Below are positions 9,500 to 19,056 of a DNA stretch of 64,000 bases, piece after piece. Both the position numbers and the translations under genes were made by a program. Within the stretch, counting starts at the first letter, position 1. Each line of letters opens with the position of its first letter. Source of the DNA: Phycisphaerae bacterium (GTDB lineage: Bacteria; Planctomycetota; Phycisphaerae; Phycisphaerales; UBA1924). The stretch spans positions 124,001-188,000 of the forward strand of contig JAEUIZ010000029.1 of NCBI GenBank assembly GCA_016793805.1, given 5' to 3'. The notes under the pieces are model-generated. The model had not been told where the DNA came from and did no database searches. It saw nothing but the letters and a program-made list of their open reading frames with translations.

Positions 9500-9546
9500 G
9501 GCGCGGCGCGGTCCAAAGGTGCAGGGCTATGGAAAGGACAAGGACG

Positions 9547-10029
9547 ATGAGGATGCTCGCAACGGTTTCGACGATCTCAATGCTCGGGATGGGCCTGGTG
9601 GGGTGCTCGTCCGGCATGGGGCGCTACAACATCCGCGTAACGCCGAGCGACGACCTTCGCGCCAAGGGCGAGGCGGTCTCGCTGAAGATGGACCTGGTGG
9701 CGGTGGGGGACGACAAGAAGGCGGAGTACGAGAGCATGCCGATCGACGAGTACCTGTCGCGGCCCCGGGGCCGGGCGTACTCGATGGTGTTCGCGGGGAA
9801 GGACATGAAGGAGCAGACGCTCCCACGCACGGACAAGATCTGGGCGGACTGGGGCAAGGAGAACGCCCGCTGGTTGTTCATGCTGGTGGACTTCCCACCC
9901 GATGCCGGCGCGGCGCGGCGGAAGATGATCCCCCTGCGCGCGGATCGGTGGGACAAGGACACGATCGAGGTGAAGTTGTACCCGAAGTCGATCGAGGTGC
10001 TCACGCCGCAGCGGCCCGAATCGAACTGA
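9547..10029 (+). CDS. Lipoprotein, candidate TssJ of the T6SS
   Basis: 160 residues from the ATG at 9547, chosen for AAGGAC 5 bases upstream; an in-frame ATG at 9529 adds six residues. The signal peptide ends LVGC-SS, a clean lipobox with acylated Cys20. The mature part has alternating beta-strand character. Its final third (LFMLVDFPPDA, a basic RRK, then DKDTIEVKLYPKSIEV) has the same order of elements as TssJ, the outer-membrane lipoprotein that binds TssM. No other TssJ candidate exists in this otherwise complete T6SS locus. Sequence likeness is weak, so the TssJ assignment rests on the lipobox, the size and the context. Confidence 0.55.
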   Translation: MRMLATVSTISMLGMGLVGCSSGMGRYNIRVTPSDDLRAKGEAVSLKMDLVAVGDDKKAEYESMPIDEYLSRPRGRAYSMVFAGKDMKEQTLPRTDKIWADWGKENARWLFMLVDFPPDAGAARRKMIPLRADRWDKDTIEVKLYPKSIEVLTPQRPESN

Positions 10030-10089
10030 GCGGAGACTCCCCGGGCGTGACGCGGTGGATGGTCCGGCACGCACCCCGCGGAGTCGCGA

Positions 10090-10302
10090 TCAGCGATCCC
10101 CCTCGGATGTCTGGGCGTCGGCCTGCCGAGTGCCGAGTTCGAGGTTGGCCCGGGCGAGCGCGCGGTCGGAGCGCCCGAGGCGAAGCCCAACGGGGTCGGC
10201 GGCACCGAGGCCCGAGGCGGTGGCGGCCACGGGCGTGCGGGCCGGCTCGGCGGCGCAGGCGGTCAGCCCAAGCATGGCGAGAAGGGCACAGAATCGCTTC
10301 AT
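10090..10302 (-). CDS. Small lipoprotein, divergent to the T6SS genes
   Basis: 70 residues on the minus strand, starting MKRFCALLAMLGLTACAAEP. The lipobox LTAC predicts acylation at Cys16. The remainder is Ala/Arg-rich with no recognised domain. On the minus strand CCGGAG stands about 8 bases before the ATG. It is the only minus-strand gene inside the T6SS region. It could be an unrelated cell-envelope peptide or an entry-exclusion-like partner; nothing in the sequence decides this. The small size leaves some chance that it is not a real gene. Confidence 0.5.
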   Translation of the reverse strand: MKRFCALLAMLGLTACAAEPARTPVAATASGLGAADPVGLRLGRSDRALARANLELGTRQADAQTSEGDR

Positions 10303-10459
10303 GGGCGTGCTCCGGGGTACGCTGGAGCATCGGCGATGCAGGCCGGAGGCTTGACGGGTCGGCGCCGTCCGAGAATGGACCGCTTCGCACGCCGTCCGTC
10401 AGTTCGTTATCATGCCGGGATGCCGGGCTGTCGGCGGATCGGGACGTGGAGGTGGTCGC

Positions 10460-11407
10460 GTGAGCATGTCGAACGAGGAGCGATCGAGGCTGGTGGCGGC
10501 AACGGCGAACCGCCTGCGGCTGATCCAGAGCGACCAGGCCGACGACCCGGAGTCGGACCGGCGGGTCCACCTCGAGGACGTGCTGGCGCGGGCAATGGAG
10601 CGGGTGGCGCCGGCGGATCGTCCGGCGTTCCTCGAAGCCCTGGAGGCGCAGTTTCCGACGTGGGACCGCAACATCGAGGTCTCGGAGGCATCGGCGGCGC
10701 CGGCGTCCCGATCGCAGATGGACGAGAAGGAACTGAAGGACCCCAGTTTCCTGGTCGCGCGGCTCGCGGCGCTGGCCCCGACCCTGTCGGATACTCAGAA
10801 ACGGGTGATCTCGGATCGCCTCCGCGAGGCCGGGATCGTGCCCAAGAGTGCCGGGGCGGCGTGGCCTGCCGAGGCGATGGAGCGGCTGCGCGCGCGGGTC
10901 GGGTGCAAGACGACGGACCCCGAGGCGTCGCGGGTGGTGGAGTTGCTCATCTCCCTCGTGGAGTTCGCATCGATTCTTGACCAACTGATGTGGCGGACGT
11001 GGAAGGAAGTGAACCCCCAGAGCCGGGTGCGCAAGCCCGCGGCGATGAAGGGGTCTCTGGCTCGGTTCCTCGACGGGGACCCGGAGGTGGGCCGGGGGCA
11101 GGTGGTGCAGGACGTCGAGTTGCTGCGGTCGATCACGTCGGCGCTGGCGGCGGCGGTGGCGGACGTGGGCAAGCAGTTCGCGCAGTTGCACTTCGTGAAG
11201 TTCGCCCCTGCGGAGATCAAGCAACTGGTCGCCTATGAGGGAAAGACCAAGGGCTGGTTCGGGAAGGACGAGGTGGGGTGGTGGAAGAAGTACGAGGAGT
11301 TGGCGGGGGCGCTCGACGAGGCGACGATCGAGACGGAGATCCGTCGGCTGCTGGGAGATAACGCGGAGCGGCTGGTGGGCAAGGCCGCGATCGGGACCAA
11401 GGGCTGA
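10460..11407 (+). CDS. T6SS-associated protein, resembles TagH C-terminal region
   Basis: 315 residues from the GTG at 10460, with GGAGG 7 bases upstream. No FHA domain is present. The last 150 residues (a helix with LLISLVEFASILDQLMW, then LRSITSALAAAVADVGKQFA, KFAPAEIKQLVAYEG and VGWWKKYEEL) follow the same layout as the C-terminal region of TagH proteins, where a block of the type F-x-P-x-x-L is followed by W-x-x-Y. It ends 2 bases before the tssK start and so is translationally linked to it. In T6SS loci TagH binds phosphothreonine through its FHA domain to regulate assembly; a version lacking FHA would have to act differently. The assignment is by inference. Confidence 0.55.
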   Translation: MSMSNEERSRLVAATANRLRLIQSDQADDPESDRRVHLEDVLARAMERVAPADRPAFLEALEAQFPTWDRNIEVSEASAAPASRSQMDEKELKDPSFLVARLAALAPTLSDTQKRVISDRLREAGIVPKSAGAAWPAEAMERLRARVGCKTTDPEASRVVELLISLVEFASILDQLMWRTWKEVNPQSRVRKPAAMKGSLARFLDGDPEVGRGQVVQDVELLRSITSALAAAVADVGKQFAQLHFVKFAPAEIKQLVAYEGKTKGWFGKDEVGWWKKYEELAGALDEATIETEIRRLLGDNAERLVGKAAIGTKG

Positions 11408-11409
11408 GC

Positions 11410-12783
11410 ATGAGCGAACCGATCCACTGGCACGAGGGGCTGTTCCTGCAGCCGCACCACCTCCAGGGCCTGCAGCGCTCGATCGACGAGCAGGTGTGGT
11501 CGGAGCGGCGTCTGCGGATGCCGTTCCCGTACGGGGTGGTCGAGGCTCGCCTCTCGAGCGACGCGCTCGAGAACATGCTGGTGCAGTTCGACGTGCTGCG
11601 GGTGGTGATGCCCAGCGGGCTGGTGGTGGACGCGCCCGAGACGGCGGACCTGCCCGCGTTGGACATCAAGCGGGCGTTCGCGGCCGGGAGCGGGAGTTTC
11701 TCGATCAGCCTGGGCGTGCCGCTGTGGTACGCGGGGCGTGCGAACACGATCGATGCGGGCGCCGGCGACGACTGGCGGACCAAGCGAGTGTTCAAGGTGG
11801 CCGAGGTGAAGCGTTGGGACGAGAACACGGGGGAGAACCCGCAGCCGGTGCAGGTGCGTCGGATCAACGCGAGGCTGCTCCTCGACGTGGACGATCGCAC
11901 GGACCTCGAGGTAATGCCGCTGATCCGCATCGCGCACGGGACGGGCGAGGCGGTGGGCCTCCCGAGGCAGGACCCATCGTTCGTGCCGGCGTGCTTCATG
12001 CTGACGTCGTCGGGTGCGCTGCGAGAGTTGGCGCGGGACCTCTCGAACCAGGTGGAGGCGAGCCGGAAGGAACTGGTCGTGCAGTTGACCCGCGCCGGGT
12101 TCAGCGTGGACACGATGCGCGGGGTGCAGTTCGAGCAGATGCTGCGGCTGCGGACGCTGAACCGATTCAGCGCCCGGCTCCCGTCGCTGGTCGGGACGCC
12201 AGGCGTGACGCCGTTCGACATGTACATGGACCTGCGGGAGTTGCTGGCGGAACTGGCGGCGCTCCGCCCGGAGCGTGACCTGTTCGAGGCGCCCAAGTAC
12301 GACCACGACAACCCGATGGTGTCGTTCGCGGACCTGTCGAGCAAGATCCGGCAGTTGTTGCGCGGCGCAGTGGGCCCGAGTTTCCTCAAGGAGCCCTTCC
12401 GCCGGGAGGAGGACTATCTCGTCGCGGACTTGAAGGACGAGTACCTCAAGCGGGCGAACGAGTACTTCCTCGGGGTCAAGTCCAAGGAGGACCCGCGGGC
12501 TGTGGCGGCGCTGGTCGAGGACTCGGACAAGTTCAAGTTGATGGCCAAGTCGATGATCCGGCGGCAGGTGTGGGGCGTCAAGTTGGCCGAGGAGCGCCAT
12601 CCGCCGCTGGAACTGCCCGCGCAGACGGGGCTGAGTTACTTCCGGCTCATGCGGGCGGAGAGCACGCGGATGTGGGAGAAGGCGGCGGAGGAGAAGGCGC
12701 TGGCGGCGCGCTGGCTCGGCTCCGAGAACACCGACTTCGAACTGACGTTGTACATGACGGCGCCCGCGGGCGGGCCGGGGTAG
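11410..12783 (+). CDS. tssK: T6SS baseplate subunit TssK
   Basis: 457 residues, the normal length for TssK (ImpJ/VasE). The N-terminus IHWHEGLFLQPHHLQ is the family hallmark. The shoulder and neck domains follow, and the C-terminal part contains YFRLMRAESTRMWEKAAEEK. TssK forms trimers that connect the baseplate wedges (TssEFG) to the membrane complex via TssL and TssM. It begins 2 bases after the preceding stop, and 65 bases separate it from tssL. Strand and order tssK-tssL-tssM match most T6SS loci. Confidence 0.97.
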   Translation: MSEPIHWHEGLFLQPHHLQGLQRSIDEQVWSERRLRMPFPYGVVEARLSSDALENMLVQFDVLRVVMPSGLVVDAPETADLPALDIKRAFAAGSGSFSISLGVPLWYAGRANTIDAGAGDDWRTKRVFKVAEVKRWDENTGENPQPVQVRRINARLLLDVDDRTDLEVMPLIRIAHGTGEAVGLPRQDPSFVPACFMLTSSGALRELARDLSNQVEASRKELVVQLTRAGFSVDTMRGVQFEQMLRLRTLNRFSARLPSLVGTPGVTPFDMYMDLRELLAELAALRPERDLFEAPKYDHDNPMVSFADLSSKIRQLLRGAVGPSFLKEPFRREEDYLVADLKDEYLKRANEYFLGVKSKEDPRAVAALVEDSDKFKLMAKSMIRRQVWGVKLAEERHPPLELPAQTGLSYFRLMRAESTRMWEKAAEEKALAARWLGSENTDFELTLYMTAPAGGPG

Positions 12784-12848
12784 CGGCGAGGACGCGGCAG
12801 CACCGAGCGGCGTCGGGACCACCCTGACGCACGGACGAGGACGACGAG

Positions 12849-13538
12849 ATGACACTGCTGGAACTCTGCGAGCCCCTGTTCCAATACGTCTGCCGATTGA
12901 ACCGGCTGGCGCGCAAGGGCGCGACCATCGAGTCCGAGGAGGTGCGCGCGCAGGTTCGGCAGATCCTGGGCACGATGAAGACCAAGGCGGCGGCGATCCC
13001 CGGGATGGGCACGCAGTTCGACAAGGTGGAACTGCCGCTGATCTTCTTCGTGGACTTCATGATCCGTGACAGTTCGCTGCCGTTCGCGCGTCGGTGGCAG
13101 GACCTGGCGGCGGAGCGGAACGAACTCGCGGGCGATGAGAAGTTTTTCGATCTGCTCGAGGAGACGCTGTCGGAGCGGAGCGAGGCGGCGACGGATCGGC
13201 TGGCGGTCTTTTACACCTGTCTGGGCCTGGGCTTCACCGGGTGGTTCCAGGGCCAGCCCGAGTTCCTGCGGAAGAAGATGAAAGAGATCGCGGGTCGGTT
13301 GCGCTCCCGAGGCGACCAGGAGGCGGCGGGACGGCTGTGTCCGGACGCGTACGAGAACGTCAACACCAGCGACCTGATCCAGCCGCCGGGGCGGAGCCTG
13401 ACGGGCGTGGCGATCCTTCTGGTGGGGCTGGTGGCGGTGCTGTTCGCAGGGAACTTGCTGCTCTACCGGATGGTCATCGGTGACCTCAATGGGGCGCTGC
13501 AGAGGGTGATCGACAACACCAAGGGAGAGGGCAAGTAA
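12849..13538 (+). CDS. tssL: T6SS inner-membrane protein TssL (DotU/IcmH family)
   Basis: 229 residues. The cytoplasmic helical bundle has the DotU pattern (LPLIFFVDFMI, then FFDLLEETL, then FYTCLGLGFTGWF). A single C-terminal membrane segment lies at about residues 190-212 (GVAILLVGLVAVLFAGN), giving a tail-anchored protein. The usual C-terminal peptidoglycan-binding OmpA extension is absent; OmpA-like function may be supplied by the separate protein at 42783. GACGAGATG precedes the ATG. It is followed directly by tssM with a 2-base gap. Confidence 0.93.
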   Translation: MTLLELCEPLFQYVCRLNRLARKGATIESEEVRAQVRQILGTMKTKAAAIPGMGTQFDKVELPLIFFVDFMIRDSSLPFARRWQDLAAERNELAGDEKFFDLLEETLSERSEAATDRLAVFYTCLGLGFTGWFQGQPEFLRKKMKEIAGRLRSRGDQEAAGRLCPDAYENVNTSDLIQPPGRSLTGVAILLVGLVAVLFAGNLLLYRMVIGDLNGALQRVIDNTKGEGK

Positions 13539-13540
13539 CC

Positions 13541-16500
13541 ATGGGCTTCAGCGTACCCAGCGGACTTCCGAAGATGCCCAAACCCGTGATGGCGGGCGTG
13601 GTACTCGCCAGCGGCGCGGGCCTCGTCGCGGCGTTGAATGTCCTCATTCCCGGGCGGTTGATGCAGACGCTGGGATTCGTGGTGGCGGGTGCGGCGGTGG
13701 TGCTCTTGCTCTACCTGCTCTATCAGAAGGTGCTTCTCCCGCTGTGGGACAAGCGCAAGGCGAACCCGTTTGCCAAGGCCGTCACGCAGAACGCCGGCGC
13801 CGCGCCGCAGTCGATCTCGGACCCCGCGAAGCGTGCTCGGCTCGACGACCTCCGCAAGGCCTTCGAGGCCGGCGTGGACAAGTACCGGCAGGCGGGCAAG
13901 AACATCTACTCGGTTCCGTGGTACCTGGTGGTTGGCGAGCCGGGCTCGGGCAAGACCGAGGCGGTGCGGCACTCGGGAATCGGGTTCCCGCCGGGCTTGC
14001 AGGACCCGCTCCAGGGCGCGGGCGGAACGCTGAACATGAACTGGTGGTTCAGCAATCCCGCGGTGCTGCTGGATACGGCGGGTCGGCTGATGTTTGAGGA
14101 GGCCGCGCCGGGGCAGACCACCGAGTGGCAGGAACTGCTCAAGAACCTGAACCGGTTCCGTCCCAACTGCCCGATCAACGGGATGCTGCTGTTCATCCCG
14201 GCGGACAGCGTGATCCGTGACACCGCCGACGCGATCGAGCGCAAGGCGGCGAGGATCGCGGCCCAACTCGACGCCACCCAGCGGGCGCTGGGGATCCGAT
14301 TCCCGGTCTTCGTCATCATTTCCAAGTGCGACCTCATCAACGGGTTCCGCGACTTCTTCGACAGCGTGGACGACCCGTCGCTCCAGCACCAGATGATGGG
14401 CTGGTCCAACCCCGCGAGCCTGGACACGCCCTTCCGTCCGGAGATGGTCGAGGACTACCTCGCGCAGGTCCGCGATCGGCTCATCCGCCGAAGGCAGGTG
14501 ATGCTCGAGGACCCTGTGAACACCGAGGACGCCGCCGCCCGTCGCGCGGATCAGGTGGACGCGCTCTTCTCGTTCCCCGAGAGCCTGATGCAGATCGCGC
14601 CCCGGCTGCGGAAGTACCTCGAGATGATCTTCGTCTCGGGCGAATGGTCGAGCAAGCCGCTCTTCCCTCGCGGGATCTACTTCACGTCGTCGATGCGCGA
14701 GGGCTCGGCGCTCGACGCGGAACTGGCCGAGGCCCTGGGCGTCTCGATCGAGTCGCTGCCGGAGGGTAAGGTGTGGGAGCGGGAGCGGGCGTACTTCCTC
14801 CGCGACCTGTTCATGAGCAAGATCTTCAAGGAGAAGGGGCTCGTGACCCGGGCGGGGAACGTGCGGAAGGCGCAGCAGCGCCGGCGTGCGATCCTGCTGG
14901 GCTCGGGCGTCGTGACGGCGCTGGTGCTGATCGGACTCACGGCGTTCAGCACGCTGACGTACAAGTCGGGCGTGGGACAGGCGATCAGCCTGTGGCAAGG
15001 GCTTGCAGACGAGACCGAGGGCGCCGCGGCGGGGACGGCGCGCGCCGTGGAGTATGTCAGCGAGACCAGGGAGGCGATCTATCAGGCGACCAAGCCGGAC
15101 ATCTACAAGGACGGGCGGGACCTGATCTCGAGGCTCGAGGAGGTGAAGCGAGAGGTCGAGAACGAGAAGATCCAGGTGCCGATGATCTTCCGATTCGCCT
15201 CGGGAATCACGGGGGACATCGAACAGAAGCGCGAGCGAGCGGCCCGATCGTACTTCGTGGGCACGGTGATCCGCCCCGTGATCGAGGCGGCGCTCAAGCA
15301 GTTCGACGCCCACCGCGAGAAGGGCGAGCCGTGGACGGCGGCTTCGACGCTCGCGCTTGCGCAGTTGGTCCGGGCGGCGACAATCGCCGAGCGTGGGCCG
15401 GGAGTGGTCTCGAAGGCCCGCGAGATGCTTTCCCTCGATCCGCTCTACCGGTTCGCGCTGACCCCGGCTCCCGGCGCTCTCGGATCAGGAAGCGCCGACG
15501 CGATCAAGCAGTACGAGGATCGCGGCCGGACGCAGTTCCAGCAGGTGCAGGACGCGCTGTTCGCGCAACCCGAGAGTTGGCAGAACGACCTTCGGTCCGC
15601 CCTCTCGGCGCGCGAGGTGAACCGTCTGGACGACGCGAAGGGCCCGATCACGAGTTTCGTGGACTCCTGGGACGACCAGGCGTCGGGCAAGACGGGCGAG
15701 TTGGGCCTGCTCTCGGCGTTGCGGGGCTCAATGCAAGCGTTCGATGCCGCCGAGATCGAACTGCTCAGGATCAACCAAAGCGACGACCTGACGAAACGAC
15801 CGCTGCGTGACATGTCGGCGTACCAGGAGCGGTTGGAGGGGCCCTGGGTGGCGCGGTATCCGGCCGTCGAGGGCGCGAGGACCCGGCTGATGGAGTCGGC
15901 CCGCGCGGCCAGGGCCGAGGAGGGCAAGTCGGGCTCCGCGTTGCGTGAGCGTGCCCAGCAAGCGGTCACCGAGGAAGCACGCAAGCAGTTCAAGTTGGTG
16001 CGAGACGAGGCCGGTCCCGGCGAGGCGCCGAGGGGGAGCGAGGCGCTCGCGGCCCGATCGAAGCGGCTCGCCGAGGCGTGGGCCAAGGTCGAGGACGGGG
16101 TGAAGAACGCGGCCGCGAGTCTCGCGGGTGACGGCGAATCGGGGTTTGACGCGCTGGTCGCGCGGCACCTGTCGAGGATTGACGGCGCCGGGCCGCCGCT
16201 GGCGTTCGAGCGAAGGGTCGATGCGTACAGGTCGGCCGACACGCTGGTGACCGCGGCGAGGAACACGCCGCCCCTGGCGTTCGGCGAGGCGGGCGGGCAG
16301 TTGGGCGCGGCCATGAGCGACTCGGCCAAGGCCGCCGATCATGCTGTCGCGCTGCTCGGTGGGTCGGCAGCGGCGAAAGTCGACGCCTTTGTGCGTGCGG
16401 AGTCGCTGGTCAACGCGGTCGCCAGGCTGGCCACCGGCGCGAGGCTCCACCGCACGATCGACGCGGCGCTCCGGGCGACGCCCGAGTCCGCGGAGCGCAT

Positions 16501-18010
16501 CGCGTCCGCCGTCGCCGCCACGGTCACGCCCGAGATGCAGACCGGCGAGGAGAACACGTTCCCGAGCATCCCGATGACCGCGATGCAGGGCGGACCGTTC
16601 GCGTCGGAATTCCATCCTCGGGCCGCCAAGCGTGCCTTGGAAGACTGGGCCGCGGTGGACGCGGCGCTCACGCCCACGGTCGATCCCTCGGCGGTCTACC
16701 CGCTCGACGCTCGGACGCTGGCGGAGCGGGCCAAGCCGGCCCGCGACCGATGGATGGAGTACGCGCAGAGTTACGTGCGGCACTGGGCGTCGGATGTCCC
16801 GCTGCGGCGGGCGAGGATCGTGGACCAGGGGTGGCCCGAGTTCCATGCCAATGTCGGAAACGTTCGCGCGGACATCCTCAAGTCCAGGAGCGGTGTGGTG
16901 GCGCTGTGGCAGCGCATGCGAGAGGCGATCGCGGCCGTGCCGGACGCGACGGGTGGGAAGGGTCGGGCCGACGCGCTGGCCCAACTCGACGCGGAGATCA
17001 AGATCCTGCGCGACGGGGCGACGTGGGACGCCGCCAGCGACGCGATGAAGAAGTGGATGGACCTGGGCTCGGCGGCCGAGACGGCCCGGGAGTCGATGCT
17101 CAACGTCTCGTGCGACGACCTTCGCGCCAGGTACTTCGTGTCGTATCCGAGTCGTGAGCGGGACTCCGAGGGAGGCCGCATGTACTGGAACGCGGTGTTC
17201 CTCGCGGGTTTGACGGCGTTGGGGAACGACACTCAGCGGAACGCCTCGGAAGCGCTGGCGAACCTGACGGACAAGGCGGCGGCGTTCCCGGTCTGCCGCG
17301 ATCTTCCGTCGGCACGTGTGATGTCCGGTGCCGAGGTCCGCGAGGCGCTGCGATGGGCGAGGATCCTCCCCCGAACCGATGCGGGCAACGACGGGAAGAT
17401 CAGCCAAGGCTGCGAGACCGACCGGGCGCAGATCGACGAGCGGCTCCGCCGGCTGACGGGCAAGGGATTCCTCGACAAGTCGGGCGAGGAGTGGCTCCGT
17501 CGCGTGCGCGCCGTGCTGGAGTTCCTCGGCGAGCAGGAGCGGATCACATGCGAGGTTCTCCGCCCCAGCGCCGCGGCGCAGGGCGAGTTCGACTCAGGCT
17601 TCTCGTTCATGGCCTTCGAGTCGCAGGTGGACCTAGGGGACGCGGCCGGCCCCCGGCCGTTCTGGCGGCGGGTTGCCGACGACCAGCAGCCGACGCTTGC
17701 GTCGCGCGAGTGGACGGTGCAGATCCCGTCGGATCGTGGATTGAAGTTCATCACGACGATCTCCGGCGGCTCGCGCCTGGGGGAGGTCTCGCTCGCCGCG
17801 CCGTGGTCGGTTGTTGCACTGCTGCACGACCCGCGGGCGAGGAACGATCCCTCGGACCCGACCGCGGTGCTCGCGCCCGTGACGTATTCGAGCGGAGGCA
17901 AGGACTACTCCCTCCTCGTTCGCCTGAAGTTCTCGAAAAAGGTCCCCGACCTCTCGAAGTGGCCGAACTGGGCCGAGTGGCGCAAGCCTGGCCAGGCCGG
18001 AGGGAACTGA
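13541..18010 (+). CDS. tssM: T6SS membrane complex ATPase-like protein TssM (IcmF/VasK)
   Basis: 1489 residues, longer than most TssM (about 1100-1300). Two membrane segments near residues 17-37 and 45-62 precede the cytoplasmic NTPase-like domain. The Walker A motif GEPGSGKT is at residues 132-139 and a Walker B-like LLDTAGR near 178. A third membrane segment (ILLGSGVVTALVLIGLTAF) near residue 450 leads to a very long periplasmic region. The C-terminal region carries the beta-domain that contacts TssJ in other systems. The extra length is in the helical periplasmic segment (residues about 500-1250), rich in Ala, Glu and Arg. The start follows GGAGAGGGCAAGTAACC. Confidence 0.95.
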   Translation: MGFSVPSGLPKMPKPVMAGVVLASGAGLVAALNVLIPGRLMQTLGFVVAGAAVVLLLYLLYQKVLLPLWDKRKANPFAKAVTQNAGAAPQSISDPAKRARLDDLRKAFEAGVDKYRQAGKNIYSVPWYLVVGEPGSGKTEAVRHSGIGFPPGLQDPLQGAGGTLNMNWWFSNPAVLLDTAGRLMFEEAAPGQTTEWQELLKNLNRFRPNCPINGMLLFIPADSVIRDTADAIERKAARIAAQLDATQRALGIRFPVFVIISKCDLINGFRDFFDSVDDPSLQHQMMGWSNPASLDTPFRPEMVEDYLAQVRDRLIRRRQVMLEDPVNTEDAAARRADQVDALFSFPESLMQIAPRLRKYLEMIFVSGEWSSKPLFPRGIYFTSSMREGSALDAELAEALGVSIESLPEGKVWERERAYFLRDLFMSKIFKEKGLVTRAGNVRKAQQRRRAILLGSGVVTALVLIGLTAFSTLTYKSGVGQAISLWQGLADETEGAAAGTARAVEYVSETREAIYQATKPDIYKDGRDLISRLEEVKREVENEKIQVPMIFRFASGITGDIEQKRERAARSYFVGTVIRPVIEAALKQFDAHREKGEPWTAASTLALAQLVRAATIAERGPGVVSKAREMLSLDPLYRFALTPAPGALGSGSADAIKQYEDRGRTQFQQVQDALFAQPESWQNDLRSALSAREVNRLDDAKGPITSFVDSWDDQASGKTGELGLLSALRGSMQAFDAAEIELLRINQSDDLTKRPLRDMSAYQERLEGPWVARYPAVEGARTRLMESARAARAEEGKSGSALRERAQQAVTEEARKQFKLVRDEAGPGEAPRGSEALAARSKRLAEAWAKVEDGVKNAAASLAGDGESGFDALVARHLSRIDGAGPPLAFERRVDAYRSADTLVTAARNTPPLAFGEAGGQLGAAMSDSAKAADHAVALLGGSAAAKVDAFVRAESLVNAVARLATGARLHRTIDAALRATPESAERIASAVAATVTPEMQTGEENTFPSIPMTAMQGGPFASEFHPRAAKRALEDWAAVDAALTPTVDPSAVYPLDARTLAERAKPARDRWMEYAQSYVRHWASDVPLRRARIVDQGWPEFHANVGNVRADILKSRSGVVALWQRMREAIAAVPDATGGKGRADALAQLDAEIKILRDGATWDAASDAMKKWMDLGSAAETARESMLNVSCDDLRARYFVSYPSRERDSEGGRMYWNAVFLAGLTALGNDTQRNASEALANLTDKAAAFPVCRDLPSARVMSGAEVREALRWARILPRTDAGNDGKISQGCETDRAQIDERLRRLTGKGFLDKSGEEWLRRVRAVLEFLGEQERITCEVLRPSAAAQGEFDSGFSFMAFESQVDLGDAAGPRPFWRRVADDQQPTLASREWTVQIPSDRGLKFITTISGGSRLGEVSLAAPWSVVALLHDPRARNDPSDPTAVLAPVTYSSGGKDYSLLVRLKFSKKVPDLSKWPNWAEWRKPGQAGGN

Positions 18011-18016
18011 GCCCGC

Positions 18017-18970
18017 GTGTTTCTCCGCAAGTTGGCATCTCGTCTCTCAAAGCCGGCCTCGGGGCCGCCCGCTGTCCACTTGGCCGCGTTCGGGAAGCAC
18101 CCCGGCTGGAACGACCACATCGACGACCTGGGCCTCTCCACGCCGGAGTTGGTCGCGACCAAGCGGCTGATCTACGTGGAGGGCGTCGCTGGCAATATCG
18201 ATTCGGGCGCGTGGGACGCACTCGATGCGGGCGCGCGGCTGGAGGGCTTTGACCACCTGTTCGCGTGGCGACTGGCCGGCTCACAGGTGCTCGCGGGTGC
18301 GATGTGGTCGAGCAGCGACGGCAAAGGCCGAAAGCGATACCCGATGGTGGTGTGCGCCCAACTGACGGGCGTGGGCCTCGCGTGGGCTCTGCACGAGGCG
18401 TTGCCGGTGCTGATGCGGCTGCGTGCGGAGTGCCCGCAGGCCGACACCGCGGACCGAGTGCGTTCGCTGATCGACCGTTCGCGCGCGGGCCTGCAGGCCC
18501 AGGTGTCGGCGGCGGAGGCGCAGACCGAGACGCTCGACCCGGCGGGACTTCTTCGGGCCTTGGCGGCGCGCCCCGAGTTGGGCCCGGACGGGCTGGGCCT
18601 GGTCCGGATCATGTACCAGTGCGAGCGGGAGTTGCCGGCGTATCGCACGCCCAAGTCGGGGATCGTGGGGAGGAGCAGCACGTTCGTCGTCAGGCCGCAG
18701 CACCTGCGGGTGCCGCTCGGGGGTGACTCGCCGGAGCAGGGGCTCGTGACCTGGCATCGGTTCATGCTGACGCAAGTCGATCGCATGTCGCCGGTTTTGG
18801 CGATCGTGCCAGTCGGACAGTCCTGGGTGGATCTGATCGTGGGAGAGCCGACGCCCGCACAGTTTTTTTGTCTCCGCGCGGCCCCCAAGACGATGCCACT
18901 GGGCTCGGACATCCCGTACTCGCTGGACCCGGAGTTTGTGGCACGGGCGGTGCGGGAGATCGGAGCCTGA
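18017..18970 (+). CDS. tagF: T6SS-associated protein TagF (ImpM family)
   Basis: 317 residues from a GTG start 6 bases after the tssM stop. The N-terminal block AAFGKHPGWNDHI corresponds to the GK-x-P-x-x-D-F motif of TagF/ImpM proteins, and RYPMVVCAQLTG follows the family pattern. TagF is known as a post-translational repressor of T6SS in Pseudomonas aeruginosa and Agrobacterium. The C-terminal half (from about residue 170) is an extension without a recognised motif. There is no adjacent PppA phosphatase or Fha1 gene, which TagF often accompanies. A possible kinase-like and a TagH-like protein lie upstream in the same locus. Confidence 0.85.
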   Translation: MFLRKLASRLSKPASGPPAVHLAAFGKHPGWNDHIDDLGLSTPELVATKRLIYVEGVAGNIDSGAWDALDAGARLEGFDHLFAWRLAGSQVLAGAMWSSSDGKGRKRYPMVVCAQLTGVGLAWALHEALPVLMRLRAECPQADTADRVRSLIDRSRAGLQAQVSAAEAQTETLDPAGLLRALAARPELGPDGLGLVRIMYQCERELPAYRTPKSGIVGRSSTFVVRPQHLRVPLGGDSPEQGLVTWHRFMLTQVDRMSPVLAIVPVGQSWVDLIVGEPTPAQFFCLRAAPKTMPLGSDIPYSLDPEFVARAVREIGA

Positions 18971-19056
18971 ACGGGTCGGTTGCAGAACCTTCCCCGACCG
19001 GCGAACATACACTGGCAGCCCCGCCCGCGCGGCGGTCTAGCGCCAAGGGTCCTTCG

